Part shown: positions 7,692-16,036 of the stretch, in pieces
Numbering within the stretch: position 1 is the stretch's first letter
Layout of the letters: each line of letters opens with the position of its first letter
Source of the DNA: an uncultured Neptuniibacter sp.
GTDB taxonomy: Bacteria > Pseudomonadota > Gammaproteobacteria > Pseudomonadales > Balneatricaceae
Length of the DNA stretch: 64,000 bases
Direction: 5' to 3'
Assembly (NCBI RefSeq): GCF_947498015.1
Contig: NZ_CANMIR010000009.1
Span: forward strand, 81,409-145,408
The notes under the pieces: model-generated
What the model saw: the letters and a program-made list of their open reading frames with translations, nothing else
What the model was told of the DNA's origin: nothing
Database searches by the model: none
Translations under genes and position numbers: made by a program

Positions 7692-10600
7692 ATGCAGTAT
7701 CCTCTCTATTTTAATCGAGGAATATCACTCGGACAGGATTGTCTTACCCTCTTTAAGGTATCCCTTAAAGGGCTCGGTTTTTTGCTGCTTCTAATATTCA
7801 GCCTTCCCCTTTCTGCATCGCCCTTCAAGGAAGCTCCGGCCTTCCAACAGGTCTTTGAAACGCACAGTTCAGTCATGTTGCTGATCGATCCTGCAAGTGG
7901 CCATATTATTGATGCCAACCCAGCGGCCGCCAAATTCTACGGATACTCGCAACATAGCTTACGCGGAATGTTTATCCAGCAGATCAACACGCTCACCTCC
8001 GAGCAGGTCAAGGAGGAGCGGTTGATTGCTGAGTCTGAGGGGAGAAACTACTTTATCTTTCGCCACCGGTTGGCAGATCAGTCGGTACGGACCGTCTCTG
8101 TAAATTCCCATCCTTTCATGATGAATAAGCAGACACTCTTACTCTCTGTCATCCATGACATTACGCCGGGCCGGCATGATGCCCAGGCGATGTGGCACTA
8201 CCAGCAGAAACTGGAGGAGATGGTTGAGCTGAAAGTGAATGAGATTGAGCATGTGCGTGAGCAGCAACTCTGGATGATGTGGGGTGGTTTAGGTGTTCAG
8301 AGTTTCGTAATTGCGCTCTTAGTGGTGAATATACAACGGCGACGCAGATTGCAGCGAGCACTGGCCGAGCAAAGAAAAAGTCTCGCCAATATTATCTGGG
8401 GGACCGATGTCGGTACCTGGGAGTGGAATGTTATCTCTGGTGAAGCGACTCTGAATGAGCGCTGGGCTCAAACAATCGGTTATTCACTGGAGGAGTTAGG
8501 GTGCATCAGCATTCATACCTGGTGGGATTTTGTTCACCCTGACGATGTTGAACGATCGAAAGAGTATCTTTTGGAGCACTTCACCGGAGAGACCGATGCC
8601 TATCAGTGTGAAGTACGACTGCGTCATAAGCAGGGACACTGGGTTTGGGTGCAGGACCGAGGCAAGGTTGTCGAGTGGACGGATGAGGGCAAACCGCTGC
8701 TGGTTTCAGGGACCCATTTTGATATCAGTAAACGCAAAGCCGCTGAAGAGGGATTACGCCAGGCTGCCAGCGTTTTTGAATATGCAAACGAAGGGATCAT
8801 GATTACGGATCCTGAGGGCATCATTCAGAATGCCAATCATGCCTTTAGTAAGATCACAGGGTATGAGCGGGGCGAGGTTGTGGGTAAAAACCCTCGAATA
8901 CTTAGCTCCGGGTATCATGATGCCGACTATTTTGAGGAGATGTGGCAAACGCTTCAGGAGAAGGGCTCGTGGACCAATGAGGTATGGAACCGGCGTAAGT
9001 CAGGTGAGGTGTTTGCCGCAATGCAGACGGTCAGTGCGGTCAAGGACGATGCTGGAAATGTCCTGCGTTACGTTTCACTGTTTTCTGATATCACGGCGTT
9101 GAAAGAGCAACAGAATAAGCTGGAAAAGATAGCACATTTTGATGCGCTGACCGGGCTGCCTAACCGGGTATTGCTCTCTGACAGATTGCACCAGGCTATT
9201 GCTCGAGCACGACGGTTTGAGACGTTAATTGCGGTGGTATTCTTTGACCTTGATGGCTTCAAGGCGGTGAATGATAACTTCGGCCACAGTATTGGGGATC
9301 GTTTACTGGTCAAGATCGCATCGCGCAGTGAATCTGCCCTGCGGGAAGGCGACAGCCTGGCCCGATTGGGAGGGGATGAGTTCGTTGTTGTGTTACAGGA
9401 TCTGGAAAGCCATGAGGCTGCACTGCTGATCGTCGAACGATTGATGCAGATGATTGCCACCCCCGTGCAGATTCAAAATCACCAGCATCGCGTCTCAGCA
9501 AGCTTTGGCTTGACCTATTTCCCTCAGATGGAAGAGATCGATGCAGATCAGTTGGTCAGGCAGGCCGATCAGGCGATGTATATTGCCAAGCAGAGTGGCA
9601 AGAACCGTTATCATATTTTTGATGCTGAGCAGGACCGTTCTATTCGAGGTAAGCACGATAAGCTACAGCGTATACAGGATGCTTTAGAGGCCAATGAGTT
9701 TGTGCTTGTCTATCAACCTAAAGTGAATATGCGCAGTGGTGATGTGATCGGGGTTGAGGCTCTGATTCGCTGGCAGCACCCTGAATCTGGTCTGCTTTCA
9801 CCCGCGGAATTCTTACCGATTATCGAAGGGAATCAGGAGCTGGTCATCACCGTGGGTGAATGGGTGATTGAGCAAGCGCTGACGCAGATTGAGCGTTGGC
9901 GCGGTGAGGGAATTGATCTGCCAATTAGCGTCAATGTGGATGCTTTGCACCTGCAGGTGCCCGACTTTGTTGACAGGATCAGGCGGTTACTGGCTCAGCA
10001 TCCCAGAGTCTTACCTGGCGATCTGGAGCTTGAGGTGCTTGAAAGTAGTGCCTTAAATGATATCTCCCGTGTCTCCGGCATTATTAATGCCTGCCGTGAG
10101 ATAGGGATCAGTTTTGCCTTAGATGATTTTGGTACGGGATACTCCTCCCTGACCTATCTGAAACAGTTACCGGCGAACCTTTTGAAAATAGATCAGAGCT
10201 TTGTCCGGGATATGTTAGAGGATATGGAAGACCTATCGATTCTCGAAGGGGTGCTTGGGCTGGCAAATGCTTTCCGATGCGAAACGATTGCAGAGGGGGT
10301 GGAGTCAGTCGAACAGGGTGAGATGCTATTAATGATGGGGTGTGAGCTTGCCCAGGGCTATGTGATCGCAAAGCCGATGTCACCAGCTTCTGTGCCCGGA
10401 TGGCTGGCTAACTGGACTCTCCCGCAGAGTTGGAGAGGACGCAACCCGATCAGCCGTGATGAATTACCCTTACTGTTTGCCATTGTTGAACATCGCACCT
10501 GGTATAACCGGGTAAAGGATAGCCTCAGTCAGATCGGGAAGCGGTCTGAGGTACGACATTCATGCCAGTTTGGTCGATGGATTGCGAAGATCGATTATAG

Positions 10601-10778
10601 CCGTTATGAAGATCAACTGGATCTTCGACAGTTGAGAAGTCTGCATGACGAGGTACACCGGATTGCAGATGAGCTGCTCCACAAAGCGCATGATGGCGAG
10701 AACTACACCTATGTGTTGAAACAGTTTGATGCGAGTTTTAAAGCCTTTCTGCAAGGGCTTACCAGTATGCTGAGGTAA
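7692..10778 (+). CDS. PAS-GGDEF-EAL c-di-GMP enzyme with C-terminal CZB zinc domain
   Basis: A 1028-residue membrane protein that makes and/or breaks c-di-GMP. Order: hydrophobic N-terminus (about 26-43), PAS (about 52-158), coiled coil, membrane helix (about 195-214), PAS (231-350), PAS (357-475), GGDEF (480-645; motif RLGGDEF at 558-564, with inhibitory RxxD at 551-554), EAL (655-905; EAL 689-691, DDFGTGYSSL 811-820), then a CZB-type domain (925-1028). The CZB metal set is complete: HRTW with H934, CQFGRW with C958, and HDEVH with H985 and H989. In E. coli DgcZ a CZB domain lets zinc inhibit the cyclase; here it sits at the far end behind EAL. Both catalytic domains look intact, so the net direction is open. 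A c-di-GMP riboswitch begins about 140 bases past its stop codon. Confidence 0.93.
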   Translation: MQYPLYFNRGISLGQDCLTLFKVSLKGLGFLLLLIFSLPLSASPFKEAPAFQQVFETHSSVMLLIDPASGHIIDANPAAAKFYGYSQHSLRGMFIQQINTLTSEQVKEERLIAESEGRNYFIFRHRLADQSVRTVSVNSHPFMMNKQTLLLSVIHDITPGRHDAQAMWHYQQKLEEMVELKVNEIEHVREQQLWMMWGGLGVQSFVIALLVVNIQRRRRLQRALAEQRKSLANIIWGTDVGTWEWNVISGEATLNERWAQTIGYSLEELGCISIHTWWDFVHPDDVERSKEYLLEHFTGETDAYQCEVRLRHKQGHWVWVQDRGKVVEWTDEGKPLLVSGTHFDISKRKAAEEGLRQAASVFEYANEGIMITDPEGIIQNANHAFSKITGYERGEVVGKNPRILSSGYHDADYFEEMWQTLQEKGSWTNEVWNRRKSGEVFAAMQTVSAVKDDAGNVLRYVSLFSDITALKEQQNKLEKIAHFDALTGLPNRVLLSDRLHQAIARARRFETLIAVVFFDLDGFKAVNDNFGHSIGDRLLVKIASRSESALREGDSLARLGGDEFVVVLQDLESHEAALLIVERLMQMIATPVQIQNHQHRVSASFGLTYFPQMEEIDADQLVRQADQAMYIAKQSGKNRYHIFDAEQDRSIRGKHDKLQRIQDALEANEFVLVYQPKVNMRSGDVIGVEALIRWQHPESGLLSPAEFLPIIEGNQELVITVGEWVIEQALTQIERWRGEGIDLPISVNVDALHLQVPDFVDRIRRLLAQHPRVLPGDLELEVLESSALNDISRVSGIINACREIGISFALDDFGTGYSSLTYLKQLPANLLKIDQSFVRDMLEDMEDLSILEGVLGLANAFRCETIAEGVESVEQGEMLLMMGCELAQGYVIAKPMSPASVPGWLANWTLPQSWRGRNPISRDELPLLFAIVEHRTWYNRVKDSLSQIGKRSEVRHSCQFGRWIAKIDYSRYEDQLDLRQLRSLHDEVHRIADELLHKAHDGENYTYVLKQFDASFKAFLQGLTSMLR

Positions 10779-10821
10779 CCTATTCCGCTAGTCCCTTCTC
10801 TGCTTGCATCAGATAAACGGT

Positions 10822-10859
10822 TGTTCAATTTACTCAGTCTGCACAAAAAATGTTCAATT
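10822..10859. repeat. Direct repeat pair TGTTCAATT
   Basis: Two exact copies of TGTTCAATT at 10822-10830 and 10851-10859, 29 bases apart (close to three helical turns), lie just upstream of the probable start of the riboswitch transcript. A TGCTATCTT element at 10864-10872 could be an extended -10. The repeats may be an activator or repressor site; chance is possible. Confidence 0.35.
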
Positions 10860-10915
10860 ATGTGCTATCTTTTCTAAACAAACGCTCGTATTAAACGGCG
10901 TTGACGCCAGAGATC

Positions 10916-10998
10916 CTTTCTCGAAAAGGCAAAATCCGAGCAATCGGATGACGCAAAGTCACGGGTCCCTCAGGGATAGCCGGACCACCACAGGAGAG
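10916..10998 (+). promoter_or_regulatory. c-di-GMP-I (GEMM-I) riboswitch aptamer
   Basis: The conserved core matches the GEMM-I aptamer: GGCAAAA (10928-10934); hairpin ATCCGA-GCAA-TCGGAT (10934-10949), a perfect six-pair stem closed by a GNRA tetraloop; the near-invariant GACGCAAAG (10950-10958); a second helix around TCCC-TCA-GGGA (10966-10976); and TAGCCGGACCACC (10977-10989). Closing pairs are plausible between TTCTC (about 10918-10922) and GAGAG (10994-10998). Known members bind c-di-GMP, and a minority bind cGAMP; I could not settle the selectivity base by eye. It lies 60 bases before a small exported-protein gene, whose translation it probably controls. Confidence 0.88.
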
Positions 10999-11006
10999 TT
11001 AAACCC

Positions 11007-11024
11007 ATGGAACTTCGTTCGTGA
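11007..11024 (+). CDS. Possible five-codon leader ORF
   Basis: ATG GAA CTT CGT TCG TGA (MELRS) lies between the aptamer and the exported-protein gene. It is preceded by AGGAG at 10992-10996, which is also the 3' strand of the aptamer's closing helix, with 10 bases between. Ligand binding could therefore hide this ribosome site. It may be a leader peptide that couples to the hairpin downstream, or simple chance. Confidence 0.25.
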   Translation: MELRS

Positions 11025-11030
11025 GGATCT

Positions 11031-11052
11031 CGCATAGTCCAATATGCGGAGG
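11031..11052 (+). promoter_or_regulatory. Hairpin abutting the ribosome site (probable expression platform)
   Basis: Perfect stem CGCATA-GTCCAA-TATGCG (11031-11048), whose last base is the first G of the ribosome site GGAGG (11048-11052). The start codon follows at 11058. No T tract follows, so translational control is more likely than termination. Confidence 0.5.
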
Positions 11053-11057
11053 TCTGT

Positions 11058-11339
11058 ATGCGTTGCTGTTTCAGAGGATTTATTTACCTAGTGTTAGCGT
11101 GCTCTGCTACGTTAGCGACCGCTCAATCGGGTCTAGTTAACCCGCCACAAATCTCTTTGGTTTCCCAAAAGCTATCTCTGTTTGAGAACAGGGCCAGCAG
11201 CGATTTCTCCCCGGTTTTGGATCTTACGGCGCTTATCTGGCGGGAGCGCGAACAGCTCGATTCCAAATCGATAACGCTGCATCAGGATAAAAAAAGCCGG
11301 TTTTATATGGCGCTGTTGATGGCGTTAAAGAACCGTTAG
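11058..11339 (+). CDS. Small exported protein under riboswitch control
   Basis: A 93-residue protein of unknown family. The N-terminus is a classical signal peptide: basic MRCCFR, hydrophobic GFIYLVLACSATLA, and a likely cut after ATA before QS at about residue 22, leaving a mature chain of about 70 residues. The mature part has no cysteines and ends in a basic, partly hydrophobic helix. GGAGG lies 5 bases before the ATG. The c-di-GMP riboswitch upstream implies a role in surface life, such as adhesion, matrix or motility, which is inference. It converges on the ybbP-like gene with 12 bases between stop codons. Confidence 0.72.
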   Translation: MRCCFRGFIYLVLACSATLATAQSGLVNPPQISLVSQKLSLFENRASSDFSPVLDLTALIWREREQLDSKSITLHQDKKSRFYMALLMALKNR

Positions 11340-11351
11340 TGCTGAATTTAG

Positions 11352-13814
11352 CTATATCCTGTTAATCAGGGTCTGATAACTGTGATTTAGGTTTTGCTGG
11401 CGATGGCTGAGCTGACTGACTGCGATAAACAAGCCACAGCCGATCAGTGGCAAACTTACCCACAGGTACGGGTGCAATGCGGGTTCAAGTTTCAATAGCT
11501 GTTGATGAACAGACCAGAGGCTTAGCTCTGTGATCACAACGGCTAATAAGCCACTCAATCCACCTATCAACCCCATCTCCAGTTGATCAAGCTGCCGACA
11601 CTGATGTTGGCTGGCGCCGAGTGTTTGTAAAAGCGCATTTTCATATCGTCTTTGCTCCAGCTCCTGTGTCAGCGTGACATAGAGGAGAACGAGTCCTGCA
11701 GAAGAGGTCAGGAGCATTAGCAGGGTGGAGAGGAGTGACAGTCGCTCTAATAGCTGTTGTAGCTGCGATAATATCTGTCGGACATCGATCAGAGTCAGAG
11801 TTGGGAACTGGCTGATCAACTGTCGGCTGACATCTGCACTGTTGTCGGTGAGGTGGAAGCTGGTCATGTAACTTGGGGTGAAATTCTCAAGCACACCAGG
11901 GGAAAAAATAAAGTAAAAGTTGGGTTGGAACGAATCCCAACGCACCGTGCGGATACTACTGATCTCTGCAGTTGCTTCGCGGCCGGCAATATCAAAACTG
12001 ATCTGGTCGCCAATCTCCAGACCCAGCTCTTCGGCTTCTTTCTGTTCGATTGATACCCCACCTTGTGGCTGCCATCTGCCCGCAACCAAACGGTTATGCT
12101 CAGGTATCCCGGTTGCGCTTGTGAGATTCAGTTCACGTTTTAGGGAGGGTTGGTCCAACTGCTCCGGGGTAAGAACGTCTGCTAGTGGTTGCCCATTCAC
12201 CTTGGTGAGTCGACCCCTGTAGATCGGCCATAGTGTGGAAACGATCCCGTTCTGCTGTAACAGCTGTTCGACTTCGGCCCTCTCCCACTCTTGAATGTTG
12301 ATCAGGAAGTGATTAGGTGTCTCCGCAGGAAGTTGTGCCTGCCAGCGTCCCAAGAGGTCATTGAGTGCGATCAGATTGGTACTTAGCAATGCAAAGAGTA
12401 AACAGATGACCGGGATCTGTACCCGGTACCAGCGCTGTTGCTGTATGACACGGCTATTCAGGAGATGACCCAGACGGTGGTAGGGAGCTAACCTTTGAGT
12501 GAGCCTGCTGGCGATATAAGCACCGAGCCAGCCCAGAACAATCCCCGCGATCAATAGGATGGCTATCAGGCTGAGCGTCAATGTCAGATTGTTCAGGTAG
12601 AGCGCGCTACAGACTATCAGGGTGAACAGTGCGATAACGTAGGGGAGCCTTCCACGCCAGGATAATCGGACAGCACGGCTTTGAAGTAACTGGGATGTGT
12701 TGCTTTTCTGCAGTACTAAAAGCGCGGGTATCCCCATCCCTAAGAGTATGGCTCCACCCAAAATGGCCCCGGTTGCATATACGAACCAGGATGCATCGGG
12801 AATAGGTTGCGGTAATAGTCCCTGCAGAAGAAACAGCCCCAATCGTTCTAATACCAGTGCCAAAGAGATTCCGGTGAGCGAGCAGATCAACCAAGCGATA
12901 GCCAATTGTGAGATATAGAGCTGCAGGAGTTGTCGTTCACTCAACCCGAGGCTTTTCAGCAGTGCGGCACGCTTAAACTGACTTTGGGTAAATCGACGAA
13001 GACTCAGGAATATCGTCATGGCTGAGATCAGCAAAGCAAACAGGGCACTCAGGCGTAGATAGGATGATGATTTAGTTAAGGCGCTGTTTTGCTGGCTTTC
13101 GTCGTTTTTGAGCGCGGTTAATTGTACGCCGGAGGGGATGGTTTTTTGCAGTTCAGTCGCCAGGACCTTGATCTGATCAGGTGATCCCGCAAACAGTTGA
13201 CGATATTGCATCCGGGCACCCGGACCAAGCAAACCGGTCCCTTCCAGTGCCCCTTCAGGAATGATTAGCTGTGGATTGAAACTGATAAACCCGCGTCCTC
13301 TGTCAGGTGCTGAGCGGATGATACGGGTGAGTGTGAAGGAGTGGTTTCCCAATTGTATCTGATCACCAGGCTGGAGCCCCAGACGTTCATATACACCGAT
13401 CTCAGCCCAGGCCTCTCCTGAGGAGGGTAGGGGTGAGGGGCTGGGGCTATCCAGTTCTATCTGTCCGCTGGGGTAGGGGGCTGTTAATGAGCGTACTGTA
13501 ACCAGCAGAAAATTTTCGGCATGGTTGGCCATTGTGGCAAGTTGAGTAACCTGGGTATGCCGGAGTCCTAACTTGTCTGCAGTGGAAAGATAGCGGTGTT
13601 CTAAGGGCCGGGTATGGCTTAGAAGCAGATCACCTCCGAGTAGAGCGCTACCTTGTCGCATCAGGGTGCGTTCAATTCGATCACCCAGTGCAGCCATCAG
13701 GCCGGAGATCGTGATCGCCATCATCAGCGCGAAGAGAAGGGCGCGCCACTCACTGAGCTTTAAGCAGCTGACACTCTGCTTAACGGCCAGGCGGAAGGGG
13801 ACCGAGTTGATCAT
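11352..13814 (-). CDS. ybbP: ABC transporter permease, FtsX/YbbP type
   Basis: An 820-residue inner-membrane permease. It has an N-terminal membrane helix near 25-45, a periplasmic MacB-like region, two FtsX permease blocks (about 255-370 and 705-805) and a further pair of helices around 395-440. This is the length and plan of YbbP, which pairs with the ATPase YbbA. Its start overlaps the ATPase stop codon by four bases (ATGA), so the two are translationally coupled. The substrate is unproven; because the pair lies opposite tesA in many genomes, a lipid or lipoprotein-related cargo has been proposed. Confidence 0.88.
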   Translation of the reverse strand: MINSVPFRLAVKQSVSCLKLSEWRALLFALMMAITISGLMAALGDRIERTLMRQGSALLGGDLLLSHTRPLEHRYLSTADKLGLRHTQVTQLATMANHAENFLLVTVRSLTAPYPSGQIELDSPSPSPLPSSGEAWAEIGVYERLGLQPGDQIQLGNHSFTLTRIIRSAPDRGRGFISFNPQLIIPEGALEGTGLLGPGARMQYRQLFAGSPDQIKVLATELQKTIPSGVQLTALKNDESQQNSALTKSSSYLRLSALFALLISAMTIFLSLRRFTQSQFKRAALLKSLGLSERQLLQLYISQLAIAWLICSLTGISLALVLERLGLFLLQGLLPQPIPDASWFVYATGAILGGAILLGMGIPALLVLQKSNTSQLLQSRAVRLSWRGRLPYVIALFTLIVCSALYLNNLTLTLSLIAILLIAGIVLGWLGAYIASRLTQRLAPYHRLGHLLNSRVIQQQRWYRVQIPVICLLFALLSTNLIALNDLLGRWQAQLPAETPNHFLINIQEWERAEVEQLLQQNGIVSTLWPIYRGRLTKVNGQPLADVLTPEQLDQPSLKRELNLTSATGIPEHNRLVAGRWQPQGGVSIEQKEAEELGLEIGDQISFDIAGREATAEISSIRTVRWDSFQPNFYFIFSPGVLENFTPSYMTSFHLTDNSADVSRQLISQFPTLTLIDVRQILSQLQQLLERLSLLSTLLMLLTSSAGLVLLYVTLTQELEQRRYENALLQTLGASQHQCRQLDQLEMGLIGGLSGLLAVVITELSLWSVHQQLLKLEPALHPYLWVSLPLIGCGLFIAVSQLSHRQQNLNHSYQTLINRI

Positions 13815-14500
13815 TCATTGATCTCCCGAAGTGTGCCGTTATGCAGATGCAGGGCTCGCTGGCAGCGTCTGGCCAACGTCTCATCGTGTGTGATAAGTAT
13901 CAGGGTCGTATTCTGTTCCTGGTTCAGGTTAAACAGCTGCTCAATGATCTGTTCACCCGTATGTTCATCGAGATTACCGGTAGGTTCATCCGCGAAGAGC
14001 AGAGAGGGGGAGGTTGCAAAGCTACGTGCTATGGCAACACGCTGTTGCTCACCACCCGATAACTCTGCAGGTTTATGATGCATACGCTGTTCGAGGCCGA
14101 CTTTGCAAAGCCACTCCTGAGCTTCTCTGGCCGCATTTTTGTGATTTCGTATCTGCAGAGGCAGCATCACATTCTGTTCGGCTGTAAGATCGGGTAGGAG
14201 GTGGAATGCCTGAAAGACAAAACTGATGTGGCGGTTTCGAAACTCAGCCCGGGCGCGATCAGAGAGTTGATTCAGGTCGGTGCCGTTTAGCCGAACCTGA
14301 CCACTGCTGGGTTGGTCCAGACCTGCCAGCAGTGAGAGCAGTGTTGATTTGCCGGTACCTGAGGGGCCGATGATCGCAATACTTTCACCCCGAGCGATCT
14401 CAAGGTTGATATCACTGAAGAGGGCCAGTGAGCCCGCTTGAGTCTGAAACTGTTTTGCGAGATGCTGGGCACTTACAACCGTATCCATCGTTTGCGTCAT
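13811..14500 (-). CDS. ybbA: ABC transporter ATPase, YbbA/LolD type
   Basis: A 229-residue ATPase subunit with Walker A GPSGTGKST (about residues 41-49), signature LSGGEQQR (about 146-153), Walker B LLFADEP and the switch histidine in LITHDE. It belongs to the LolD/MacB/YbbA class that works with FtsX-type permeases. It starts at ATG 14500; a second in-frame ATG four codons on is an alternative. Only 11 bases separate its start codon from that of tesA on the other strand, so each promoter must lie inside or beyond the opposite gene's 5' end. Confidence 0.92.
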   Translation of the reverse strand: MTQTMDTVVSAQHLAKQFQTQAGSLALFSDINLEIARGESIAIIGPSGTGKSTLLSLLAGLDQPSSGQVRLNGTDLNQLSDRARAEFRNRHISFVFQAFHLLPDLTAEQNVMLPLQIRNHKNAAREAQEWLCKVGLEQRMHHKPAELSGGEQQRVAIARSFATSPSLLFADEPTGNLDEHTGEQIIEQLFNLNQEQNTTLILITHDETLARRCQRALHLHNGTLREINE

Positions 14501-14511
14501 TGGGAGTTCCT

Positions 14512-15108
14512 GTGCGTATAGTTCTTTCCCTGTTATTCGTCATTCTGACCCTTCCGGTTCAGGCGGGTTCCCTTATTGTCCTCGGAGACAGCTTATCAGC
14601 TGCCTATAATATGCGGACAGAGCAGGGGTGGGTCCAACTACTGGAGAACCGCCTTGCATCAGAAGGTTACTCTCTGGATGTCGTGAATGCGAGTGTGAGC
14701 GGGGATACCACACAGAATGGTATAGCGCGACTTGAGAGGTTGTTGCAAGAGGTCGATCCGGAAATCGTCATTATTGAATTGGGGGGTAATGATGGATTGC
14801 GTGGTACTCCACCTTTTGCGATAAAACGAAATCTGAAACGGTTGGTGAGGATGTCTCAGGAAACCGGTGCTCAGGTGTTGATACTGGGGATGCAGTTACC
14901 GGCTAATTATGGTGCTGCTTATACGCAGCAATTTAGCAAAATTTACCTTGATGTGGCCGAGGATGAAGCGGTTGCTCTGGTGCCTTTCTTTATGGAACAG
15001 GTTGCGCTTGAAAAGTCTCGGATGCAGGAGGATGGCATCCATCCCAGTGCCGAGGGGCAACCCTATCTGCTGGATACCGTCTGGCCCTACCTCGAGCCGC
15101 TGCTGTAA
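14512..15108 (+). CDS. tesA: Acyl-CoA thioesterase I / lysophospholipase
   Basis: Secreted SGNH-family hydrolase that cleaves acyl thioesters and lysophospholipids in the periplasm. All four blocks are visible: GDSLS with the nucleophilic serine, the glycine in SGDTTQNG, GGNDG, and DGIHPSAEG with the Asp-His pair. GTG 14512 is the chosen start because GGGAG lies 5 bases upstream and it gives a clean signal peptide (MRIVLSLLFVILTLPVQA); a longer upstream frame would run into ybbA. 198 residues, normal for TesA. It is divergent from ybbA-ybbP, the same arrangement as in E. coli. Confidence 0.94.
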   Translation: MRIVLSLLFVILTLPVQAGSLIVLGDSLSAAYNMRTEQGWVQLLENRLASEGYSLDVVNASVSGDTTQNGIARLERLLQEVDPEIVIIELGGNDGLRGTPPFAIKRNLKRLVRMSQETGAQVLILGMQLPANYGAAYTQQFSKIYLDVAEDEAVALVPFFMEQVALEKSRMQEDGIHPSAEGQPYLLDTVWPYLEPLL

Positions 15109-15122
15109 TGAATTCTGGGCAC

Positions 15123-15150
15123 AAAAAAGGCACCTAGAGGTGCCTTTTTA
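15123..15150. terminator. Bidirectional terminator between tesA and sodB
   Basis: Near-perfect palindrome AGGCACCT-AG-AGGTGCCT (15128-15145), flanked by an A run on the left and a T run on the right, so it can stop transcription from both convergent genes. Confidence 0.88.
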
Positions 15151-15165
15151 GCATTCAGGGTATGC

Positions 15166-15747
15166 TTACGCGAAGTTAGCGTTAACAAATTCCCAGTTAA
15201 CCAGTGCCCAGAAACCTTTCAGGTAATCAGGACGAACGTTACGGTAATCGATGTAGTAAGCGTGTTCCCACAGGTCAACAGTCAGCAGAGGCGTCTGGCC
15301 TTCAGTCAGAGGGCAGCCAGCGTTGCTAGTGTTAACGATATCGATAGAGCCGTCAGCGTTTTTAACCAACCATGTCCAGCTAGAACCGAAGTTGTTAACC
15401 GCTTTGTCGTTTAGTGCTTCCTGGAATGCTGCGAAAGAGCCCCATTTTGCATTGATTGCGTCAGCAATAGCACCTGTTGGTTCACCACCACCATTTGGAG
15501 ACAGGCAGTTCCAGTAGAACGTGTGGTTCCAGATCTGAGCTGCGTTGTTGAAAACGCCGCCAGCTGGCGCAGAAGTGATGATCTCTTCCAGAGTTTTACC
15601 TTCGTACTCAGTACCAGGAACCAGGCCGTTCAGCTTAACAACGTAAGTGTTGTGGTGCTTGCCGTGGTGGAAATCCAGAGTTTCTGAAGAGATGTGTGGT
15701 TCCAGAGCGTCCTTTGCATAAGGCAGCGGCGGAAGTTCAAAGCTCAT
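15166..15747 (-). CDS. sodB: Superoxide dismutase, iron type
   Basis: Cytosolic enzyme that disproportionates superoxide. The metal ligands are evident: HHGKHH near residue 27, NHTFYW near 74, and DLWEHAY (Asp and His near 157-161). [14 protein letters not shown] is the iron-type signature. 193 residues, as in E. coli SodB. I start at ATG 15747 ([15 protein letters not shown]), which matches the family N-terminus and has AAGGTGA about 7 bases upstream; the open frame runs 40 codons further but that part has no family likeness. Monocistronic, with a terminator just past its stop codon. Confidence 0.97.
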   Translation of the reverse strand: MSFELPPLPYAKDALEPHISSETLDFHHGKHHNTYVVKLNGLVPGTEYEGKTLEEIITSAPAGGVFNNAAQIWNHTFYWNCLSPNGGGEPTGAIADAINAKWGSFAAFQEALNDKAVNNFGSSWTWLVKNADGSIDIVNTSNAGCPLTEGQTPLLTVDLWEHAYYIDYRNVRPDYLKGFWALVNWEFVNANFA

Positions 15748-16036
15748 AAGTGTCACCTTATTTGTCAGTCGTAAAGACAGATAGTCAGAGGATATTTGCA
15801 TTTCCGTATGGCTCACGAGCAGCAAACACCCATTAAAAACAAAAAGCCTCGAAATGATAGCACTCAAGCTGGATCATTTCATGGTACAAAAAGTGTGCTT
15901 TTTAAGTATGCATAACAATATATTGGTTCAATATCTGTGATTTAAAGGGCTGCGACTAAAGTTTGCTGCATCTGGCGAGCTTTCCCCATAGAATGGCCAG
16001 CACGTTTGATAACTATAAAAAAGTGATAGCTATACG

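Noticed and set aside
10804..11037. A 77-codon open frame between the GGDEF-EAL gene and the small exported protein
   Set aside because: It runs straight through the riboswitch aptamer, has no ribosome site, and its predicted protein has random composition.
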